Source: Argopecten irradians (taxonomy: Eukaryota > Mollusca > Bivalvia > Pectinida > Pectinidae). Taken from it: a DNA stretch of 64,000 nucleotides. Below the pieces are notes generated by a model. It saw only the letters and a program-made list of their open reading frames with translations, was not told the DNA's origin and made no database searches. Position numbers and translations under genes: made by a program. Location: contig NC_091145.1 of assembly GCF_041381155.1 (NCBI RefSeq), forward strand, positions 41,319,697 to 41,383,696, in the 5' to 3' direction. This document shows, one piece after another, positions 56,293 through 64,000 of the stretch (positions are counted from its first letter, which is position 1; each line of letters begins with the position of its first letter).

Positions 56293-57264
56293 ATTGTAGC
56301 CCTAAAGACTTTTAGACAGATAACGGTGTCATTTTAAGAGCTACATGTATATTAAATGTCTATTACTGCTAATGGAGGACAGTAATGATTATGCAAATCA
56401 TTATTAAAACGTTTGTATGCATTTTATCGTATCACTTACGTACTTTGTACTATAGGTAATAAAAATTAACTGTAAAAAATATCGAATTCACAAAGAGAAT
56501 TTATTTTTTCACATAAATATACGGCAGGTCTACAAATTGTGAACTTGATGTCTTGTTAGCGGTACGGTAGATATTAAGAATGGTCGTTATGTTGGTTTTG
56601 GGCAAAAGTAATAATGCATGTATATATACGCATTAAATTATTGAAAACATACAAAAAAGTATAGAAAATTGCGTCCGAGTGATTTTCTGAGGCTATGCTC
56701 TACTAGGACACACGTATATATAAATTGTAAGCACCATTTCGTACCCGCCAAAAGGTACAGTAGGCCGGGTACGTATATTCGTTCAATATAGAAGATATAT
56801 GATGATGATGATCAGTGATGATGATGTGAGGAATGATTACTAGCCTACAATTTTGTTTTATTTAAATCCAAAAAATGCTTTGAAAAATATACAATTATAA
56901 AAAAAATTATCAAAGAGACTTTTTATAATTTCAATTCAGCTTTTTAAATTGTTTTCAGAAAAAAGTGAATTAAAATGAAGATATCAGATGGGTAGGGATA
57001 ATCCCCAAACGGCTTGCTCAGTACAAAGGGAAATAACTCTGATTTATAAGGAAATTCTATTTAATTTATGGGGCTTGGGTAAGTCTATCGTAGCTTTGAA
57101 ACTACTAGAACATTCAATATCAGTTTAATTATAGTCTAGAGGTATTCACAGTTGTAAGATATTGAATAGAAAGCAATACAATAGCCTAATAGCTTATGAA
57201 GCGATCATATAATGTGATCTTTTTCCGGAGAATTACGGAAATCGCCGACAACAGCAACAGCCAG
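56293..57264. other. RENBP-hnRNP intergenic region
   Basis: A+T-rich, with a short GATGATGAT tract near 56800. No gene or clear repeat. It should contain promoter elements of the hnRNP gene, and RENBP's 5' UTR lies farther left, near 54482. Confidence 0.5.
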
Positions 57265-57603
57265 TATAAATTTAGAATCTCTTATAGAAGCGAAACTTTT
57301 TGTTTAGTATCCGATGTATTTGACCCGACACATCTTCATTTAATAGATTATAATTAAATTTTTCTTGATGTAGTTTGTACATTTTAAACAACACTTCACT
57401 TACGAGCTTCAATGATTATGGAAACAGAATTACTTACTTGTTTAGTTCTGTGAATAGTTCTGTGAAATTTCGATCAACCAATCGGGTTGGCGCGCACCGG
57501 AAGCATCACAAGGCGTGGGTTGCCATTGTTCAAGACGTTTACCGGGTCCACGCGGTAAGACGACGAGATCAAGATATTTGTACGTATTTAAAAATTTTTA
57601 AAC
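57265..57603 (+). promoter_or_regulatory. Candidate promoter/5' UTR of the hnRNP gene
   Basis: A TATAAA at 57265-57270 precedes a stretch that becomes richer in G+C and CpG (57480-57560, GGCGCGCACCGG, CCACGCGG) before the start codon. The transcription start is inferred, and a 5' UTR intron cannot be excluded. Confidence 0.4.
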
Positions 57604-58614
57604 ATGGGAGGCCGTGAAAACGAACAGTTCAGAAAGTTGTTCATCGGTGGGTTGAGCTATGAAACGACAGAAGATAGCCTAAAAGCTCATTTTGTACAGT
57701 ATGGAAATGTTGTTGACTGTGTGGTAATGAAAGATTCGAACACCAAAAAATCACGAGGCTTCGGCTTCATAACGTATTCCTCTCCTGAAGAACTCGAACA
57801 AGCACAAAAGGCTCGCCCCCATAAAATTGATGGCAGGGGCGTTGAATCTAAACGTGCCATGCCACGAAATAAGGATGGCGGTGAGGGAGAATCGTCACAA
57901 TCGTGCAAGAAAATGTTTGTTGGTGGTCTGCCTGACGATATCTCCGAGGATCAGATTCGTGGAGTATTCGGGGAGTACGGGGAAATTGAAAAAGTAGACT
58001 TAATCAAGGATAAAACCACTGGTAAAATGAAAAGATTTTGCTTTGTGACATTCTTTGACTATGACTCCGTTGATCAATGTGTGTTGAAAAAGAAACATGA
58101 CATGGGTGGTAGATTAGTAGAGGTGAAAAAGGCTGTACCAAAAGATCAGGAAGGTGGCATGGGAGGACGCGGTGGCGGTCGTGGTGGTGGCATGATGGGA
58201 GGTGGTCGAGGTCGTGGTGGTGGCATGATGGGAAGCGGAAGAGGAGGTGGACGCGGCGGTGGCGGCTGGGACCAAAGCAGTTACAATCAACAAGGCGGAT
58301 ACAATGACTTTAACAACCAAGGAGGTGGTTATAGTGGCGGGAATGATTACAATCAGAATTGGAACCAAGGAGGTGGTGGTGGCTACGATAGCTACAATAG
58401 TGGTTACAACAACCAAAACCAAAACAATGGTGGTAATTGGGGTGGCAATCAACAGCAGAGTTTCGGACAGAATTACGGTGATGGTTATGGAGGTGGAGCT
58501 ATGAGGGGTGGCGGTGGTGGTGGAAACTACAACCAGCAGAGATCCGGCCCATATAACCAGCAAGGAAATTACAACCGAGGTGGTGGTGGAGGTGGAGGAT
58601 ACAACCGACGCTAA
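57604..58614 (+). CDS. hnRNP A/B-type RNA-binding protein, single coding exon
   Basis: An uninterrupted 336-codon frame. RRM1 has RNP2 LFIGGL (12-17) and RNP1 RGFGFITY (51-58). RRM2 has RNP2 MFVGGL (104-109) and an RNP1 reading KRFCFVTF (143-150). From about residue 183 the tail is Gly-rich with RGG/GRGG boxes and Tyr/Asn/Gln-rich low-complexity sequence, ending GGGGYNRR. RSGPY near the C-terminus fits an R-x2-PY nuclear import signal. Members of the family bind nascent RNA in the nucleus and control splicing, export and stability. Length and layout match hnRNP A1/A2B1 and Drosophila Hrb87F-type proteins; A1, A2B1 and A3 cannot be separated here. Vertebrate relatives have many coding introns, so the single exon is notable, but the intact frame and normal 3' UTR signals argue for a working gene. 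Confidence 0.93.
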   Translation: MGGRENEQFRKLFIGGLSYETTEDSLKAHFVQYGNVVDCVVMKDSNTKKSRGFGFITYSSPEELEQAQKARPHKIDGRGVESKRAMPRNKDGGEGESSQSCKKMFVGGLPDDISEDQIRGVFGEYGEIEKVDLIKDKTTGKMKRFCFVTFFDYDSVDQCVLKKKHDMGGRLVEVKKAVPKDQEGGMGGRGGGRGGGMMGGGRGRGGGMMGSGRGGGRGGGGWDQSSYNQQGGYNDFNNQGGGYSGGNDYNQNWNQGGGGGYDSYNSGYNNQNQNNGGNWGGNQQQSFGQNYGDGYGGGAMRGGGGGGNYNQQRSGPYNQQGNYNRGGGGGGGYNRR

Positions 58615-59614
58615 AATATCCAACACTCAGAGACTTTATTTATCATTGATATCAGTACTCACTGCATAAAAATTATTTCCTTGACCGAAATCTCATTTTT
58701 GTTGTCATGACATTTAAACGCTTTAGAAAACATCAGATTTATGCCATTCAACACTATCATGGATCCTGCATATTTCATATTTCTTTGTAAATTTATCCTG
58801 GTGTTGAATGTGAACATTCAGTCAATCTGTTGATACTTTGTTTCAATGTAGTGTAAACATGTTTTAATTTGCAAGTGATTGACATTTCACGTAAGTTTAC
58901 CTCCGCAAAATAAAACCTTTATTATTGATATTGGTAGAAAATTAATCATATGAATTGTCCTAATGTTAAAAATGTTGATAATTCATGTGTGTGTTTTTGG
59001 GTTTTAGTAGAGGAATCAATATACCAGGTTGATGTAGATTAAATGGCTTGTAAGTTAGTTCATGAACTGTTACAACTTTAAAGTACCGTTAATTTAGTTG
59101 AGATGCACAATATAGACACAGCAAAATATAGTCGCAGGTTCTGTTATTGAGTCTGTTGTGTTAATACAATTTTCTATTTGATTTGTACTTTTTTTATGTA
59201 CAAATAATTAGAAAGGATATTTATTACATCTAAAAGTTAAAACTTAATGATGGGGGCCATGTACCAACTTGATAATGAAGCTTTGGAAAGTGAAAGTTAA
59301 ATAGCCATTTTCATGTTATGATATGTGTTGTTATATATAGTAGTGTATTGTCACCTACGTTATAATTTGTCTTGTGTAACATTATTGTCTATGTTCTTAT
59401 TTTGTACAGTAACTTTTTTAAGGATATAAATTTAGAAAAAACACCCAGAACAATCTTTAACTACATCCAAGTAAAATGTATACTAGAGGCCTTTCATTTC
59501 TGGGTTGTTACATACTTTGTGTGTTTTTGTGTATCAGATTGTCCTGATATACTGGTCATGGAACATTCTATGTTTCAATAAACATGAATTGATGTCATGC
59601 ATTCTTTGAATAAA
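58615..59614 (+). terminator. hnRNP 3' UTR with poly(A) signals
   Basis: AATAAA hexamers lie at 58909-58914 (about 295 bases after the stop), 59577-59582 and 59609-59614, suggesting alternative 3' ends. No other gene is seen in this stretch. Confidence 0.6.
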
Positions 59615-60621
59615 ATAACTATGTAACTAGCTAAAATAATAAGTTTGCTTTTCTTTTTTTTTATGTTGATCAGCCATTAGGAAAGTTAAATGTGCCGTAA
59701 TTTTCACTCACAACTCGAGAAGAGCTTTTTTGATATCATATTACCCCCAAAAACTACCAACATTTTGAGAATTACAATAGTATAGTAATACTTATTATGT
59801 AAAAGTTTTCATTTTACAAGCAAGAATAAGAGCTGAAAATGATTTTGGCAATATTGCTAAAAATTATTCTATTTACGTCTACAGTGAAATGAATACATCC
59901 ACGAAGCCAAGTTGTGGTGTACAGATTCATTTCATATATTTGTGTTATTTGTAAAGTGATTTCTGCAGGTACATTGTATATTTCAATCTAAACATACATA
60001 AGACATTAAAAAACCAGGATTTTATAGCACATAAATTTGGTGTTGTAACTAATGTTTATAAGGCATCATACATGTTTCTCTGTTCATCAAACCTGGTGGT
60101 TTTCAAAGGATCCCTGAAGAATAAATGGTTTGTTAAAATTTTCGTCTAGTTACGGCACAAATAACTTATTATACTCCATCTTTGTGTATTACAGATTTGC
60201 CTGCCCTTTTGGATTGGTGTTGATTGTGATGTCTGATGTGTTTGTGAGCAGTGTAACATGTGGATACAGTGATTTATAGGACTTCCCTAGAAAAGTTATT
60301 TCAAATTATTGAAAACCATCTATATTTGTACTGGGACTATAATAGTCATCAAAATGGTAAAATAGTATTCTGGACTCGCCTTTAAAATCCTACGAGTACA
60401 TATAGAATGCTGTAAATAGTGATACAACTGATACCTTCCCAAATACAAGCTAAATTTAGACAAAGATATTAAGATAACTATTGCAAATAAGGTATATTTA
60501 GATATCTTGATGTGAAAATTACTAAAAATTTAAATACATGTAATTACATATTTTATGTACTCTCACATTTTTGAAAGAATCTATAGAAATTCTGGGAATT
60601 GATCTCTTTAACATAGCTTTT
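59615..60621. other. A+T-rich intergenic DNA
   Basis: No ORF with recognisable content, no structured repeat; could include more hnRNP 3' UTR. Confidence 0.5.
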
Positions 60622-61580
60622 TATCCCCCGCTTTCTCCGAAACGGGGGATATTTATTTGGGCTTGTCTGTCTGTAATGCTTCGTGTCCGTGCAATAACTG
60701 TAACAAATGTAAACCAATTTTCTTCAAATTTAGTAACAAGGTTAAATGCCTGAAGGACTCTGCCAAGTTTGATCACGACTTTTCAACAGACCTTATTTAG
60801 CAGAATTATGGCCCTTTGCTTGAATAGAAAAAAGTCAGTTTCTGCCACTTCCGTACAATAACTAATAAATATTAACCAATTTTCTTCAAACTTGGTAACA
60901 AGTGCCTGGCCAGGTTCGATCAACTCTTTCAGCAGATTTTATTTATCAGAGTTATGGCCCTTTAATTTACTACAAATGTCATTTTTCTGCAGTTTCTGTG
61001 TAATAACTAACAAATGTTAAAACTTGGTAACAAAGTTAAATGTCTTAAGGGCTTAGCCAAGTTCGATCGCCACTTTTGGCAGATCTTAATTAGCAGAGTT
61101 ATGGCCCTTTGATTTAATAGAAAAAGAAGTCATTTTTTCTGCTACTACCGGACAATAACTAATAAATATTAACCAATTTTCTTCAAACTTGGTAATAAAG
61201 TTAAATGTCTTAAGGGCACAGCCAAATTCGATCGACACTTGCGACAGACCTTATTTAGCAGAGTTATGGCCCTTTGATTTAATAAAAAATAAAAAAAGTC
61301 ATTTTCTGCCATTTCCCTCAGGATATAATGCCACAGAATTTTTTCGGGATGCGATTAATTATTTTTTATAAGTTTAACTTAAGATGAAATTTGAAGATCA
61401 AACATTTCAATGGTGGTAATTGTATAAAGTTAGTAACTTTTGTAACTGAAGAAAAATACTAAATCGTCTGCTCCTCTTTTTGATAGTGAAAAAAATACGA
61501 TTTGTCAGCGGTTGATCATCTTTAAGGCATTTGACCTTGTTGCCAAGTTTTAAGAAAATTGGTTAATATTTATGAGAGTT
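60622..61580 (+). repeat. 'CTCCGAAACGGGGGATAT' tandem repeat, second copy
   Basis: Starts ATCCCCCGCTTTCTCCGAAA, with about four units carrying GTTATGGCCCTTTG, CCAATTTTCTTCAAACTTGG and GCCAAGTTCGATC. It ends with a short inverted piece (61525-61580, TTTGACCTTGTTGCCAAGTT). Same family as 34961. Confidence 0.75.
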
Positions 61581-61589
61581 ATTGCAGGG

Positions 61590-61780
61590 CCATCATGATG
61601 ACCAATCGGTCTCAAAATGCAATATTCACAACTAAGGTTCCAACATGTATAATTATGACGCTAGGAGAACCTATATTTTTCAGTACTTATTGAGTAATGG
61701 CAAAGGAAACTTCAACTTTTAAAATCCAATATGGCCGCTCGGCCATTTTGTTAACCGAACGGTCCCAAAATACAATCATT
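61590..61780 (+). repeat. Diverged fragment of the 8590-type hairpin repeat
   Basis: GACCAATCGGTCTCAAAATG, CACAACTAAGG, AATATGGCCGCTCGGCCATT and GAACGGTCCCAAAATACAAT match the unit at 8590-10085, diverged. Confidence 0.7.
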
Positions 61781-62734
61781 ATTATTATCTTTATTTTCCT
61801 AAAAAATGAAGAGTACATATTCATAGTATATATGGTAATAAAATGGAATAACATGTACAAAACTACGGAAAGAGAGAGAGAAATTACACAACCTAACTAT
61901 ATATAAGAGAAAAGGGCAAAATTATCTCGGATATTATATAAAAATATTTCAATGTATATAATATATTATTAGTATTTCCCACAGGAAAAAAAAGGGCATG
62001 GTGCTGGGTTTTGAAAAGGGCACTTTGACCACGATAAATACCAATCAGAGAGGCACAAAGGTTATATCGACGACTTCCAATACAAGGGAAAATCTTTAAA
62101 ACTGTCTTGTTGTTTGTGTAATTCTGATTCAACTTAATATCATTTAAATGCTTTAAACTCTCTGAGTTGCTAAGTAATATCAGGACATCTATTTAATTAT
62201 TCTGAGTGTACAAAATGATTTTGGAAATTGTTATCTGCCGATCCTATGATCATGACTATAATTGATTCACAAGAAAGATCTAAATTTCATTTATATTAAT
62301 TAAAAGAATAGGAAAAATGCAAAATGTATTCTTTTATTTCAATCCAATTACCTTTATTTTAATATATATATCTTTTTTGAAATATTAAAAATACTGTATT
62401 GAATTGAATAAGATAACATGTTTCATAATAATGGATTATTAATTAAAAAAATGTTCTAAATTTACAAGCACTAAATTAAGAAAATACAGATAATTAGAGT
62501 AGTATTCAAAATATTTTAATTTAATCTGAAAGAGAAAAAAATTGATTTTTTTAATTTGATTTATTTTAATTAATTTGCTATTAATAATTTTATTATTATT
62601 AATATATCTTTTCTAAAAATAAATTCACATCGAAATTTTTAAAAAATAATACCGTTTTCATTTTTAAAAACGTGAATATTTGTAAAAATCCGGAAATTCA
62701 ATACCTCCGGATCTACTTTTACAATACACCCAAA
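61781..62734. other. Very A+T-rich intergenic DNA
   Basis: Long runs of A/T with TTAATTAATTTG-like sequence; no gene, tRNA or clear repeat recognised. Confidence 0.5.
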
Positions 62735-62910
62735 ATGGCGACCATTACGATTGCAAATCTTGTGACATCCATCACATATAGATAGGCCTATAAATTAACA
62801 TTAAAAACGTGAGTAAATAATTTACAGTTGTCAGCAGTATTTGTTTTTGAAGTAATGCTCACTATCTGTAGTCATAAAACTTTTTGAAAGGCCAGCTGAT
62901 TGATTTGTGT
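62735..62910 (+). repeat. Dispersed repeat copy 2
   Basis: Same ordered blocks as 20131-20310 (ATTACGATTGCAAA, CATTAAAAACGTGAGTAAAT, TTGAAAGGCCAG). Confidence 0.7.
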
Positions 62911-62944
62911 TGTGAAAATATATGAGCTTACGTAAAAATACCTA

Positions 62945-64000
62945 GTGACCTTGATCTAGGGGCCACTCGGGTTTGGTCTTTCATAGGTCATGCAGGGGTT
63001 GTGAAAATTAGGCTAATATCTTTGAACGACTTCTTCTAACTAACCAAAAGGTCCAGGGTACTCATATTTGGCCTGTAGCATACTGGGATGAAGGGCTACA
63101 AAAGTTCTGAAAATAAATGACCTTGATCTACTTTCAAGGTCACAGGGGTCAAATAGGCTAAAATCTTTGAACGACTTCTTCTAACTAACCGAAAGGTCCA
63201 GGGTACTCATATTTGGCCTGTAGCATGCTTGGATGAAGGGCTACCAAAGTTGTGAAAATAAATGACCTTGATCTACTTTCAAGGTCACAGGGGTCAAATA
63301 GGCTAAAATCTTTGAACGACTTCTTCTAGGGTACTCATATTTGGCCTGTAGCATGATGGGATGAAGGGCTACAAAAGTTGTGAAACTTAATGACCTTGAC
63401 TTATTGTCAAGGTCACCGGGGTCAAATAGGCTAAAATCTTTGAACGACTTCTTCTAACTAACCGAAATATCCAGGGTACTCATATTTGGCCTGTAGCATG
63501 CTGGGATGAAGGACTACCTAAGTTGTGAAAATAAATGACCTTGACCTACTTTCAAGGTCACAGGGGTCAAATAGGCTAAAATCTTTGAACGACTTCTTCT
63601 AACTAACCAAAAGGTCCAGGGTACTCATATTTGGCCTGTAGCATGATGGGATGAATGGCTACAAAAGTTGTGAAAATTAATGACCTTGACGTGCTGTCAA
63701 GGTCACCGGAGGTCAAATAGGCTAAAATCTTTGAACGACTTCTTCTAACTAACCAAAAGGTCCAGGGTACTCATATTTGGCCTGTAGCATGATGGGATGA
63801 ATGGCTACAAAAGTTGTGAAAATTAATGACCTTGACGTGCTGTCAAGGTCACCGGAGGTCAAATAGGCTAAAATCTTTGAACGACTTCTTCTAACTAACC
63901 GAAACGTCCAGGGAACTCATATTTGGCCTGTAGCATGATGGGATGAATGGCTACAAAAGTTGTGAAAATTAATGACCTTGACGTGCTGTCAAGGTCACCG
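62945..64000 (+). repeat. ~146-bp tandem repeat running off the window
   Basis: About seven units with AATCTTTGAACGACTTCTTC, TAACTAACCAAAAGGTCCAG, GGTACTCATATTTGGCCTGT and an inverted TGACCTTGA..TCAAGGTCA pair. The unit centred on 63330 lacks about 20 bp. It shares ACGACTTCTTCT with the core at 32160-33912. No gene. Confidence 0.9.

Noticed and set aside
58114..58626. 170-aa minus-strand ORF rich in Thr/Ser/Val opposite the hnRNP gene
   Set aside because: It is the antisense shadow of the Gly-rich GGN/GGT codon stretch of the hnRNP gene.

Overview
This is nuclear DNA from an animal. The genes are split by introns with GT/AG junctions, the window is packed with interspersed and tandem repeats, and all four genes have clear metazoan orthologues. 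A bivalve mollusc (oyster- or scallop-like) is the most likely source. The reasons are a tRNA-derived SINE fragment resembling the bivalve V-SINE type and many 'AGAGGCCCA..GGGCC' repeats built from a ~110-320 bp tandem core plus an (ACGG)n tract. Both recognitions are from memory, and the species cannot be named.

Layout. (1) 759-15261, minus strand: APEX2 (AP endonuclease 2), five coding exons, 557 aa. Its 10-kb first intron is almost entirely repeats. (2) 15664-30991, plus strand: a LAP2/thymopoietin-like (TMPO) inner nuclear membrane protein, six coding exons, 267 aa. It is head-to-head with APEX2 across a 402-bp shared upstream region. Its last intron holds an 8.2-kb array of a 59-bp minisatellite. 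(3) 34208-54481, minus strand: RENBP (N-acylglucosamine 2-epimerase), eight coding exons, 395 aa. Its introns hold a 9.1-kb array of a 28-bp minisatellite, arrays of 52, 69 and 29 bp units, and a Tc1 transposon nested in a TTA-flanked TIR element nested in a third repeat. (4) 57604-58614, plus strand: an hnRNP A/B-type protein with two RRMs and an RGG/Gly-rich tail, coded by one uninterrupted 336-codon frame. (5) 59.6-64 kb: no gene seen; A+T-rich DNA and tandem-core repeats running off the window edge.

The four genes do not form a pathway: DNA repair, nuclear lamina, amino-sugar metabolism and RNA binding. The only regulatory link suggested is the possible bidirectional APEX2/TMPO promoter.

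The most striking signal is that several tandem arrays are built from splice junctions. The 28-bp array is an amplification of the RENBP exon 6/intron donor, the 52-bp array repeats the last ~33 coding bases plus donor of RENBP exon 5, and a 42-bp four-copy repeat duplicates the 3' acceptor of the last TMPO exon. Each extra TMPO acceptor leads straight to an in-frame stop that would remove the membrane anchor. Exon coordinates come from reading splice junctions, phase and family similarity by eye; no alignment or database search was run.
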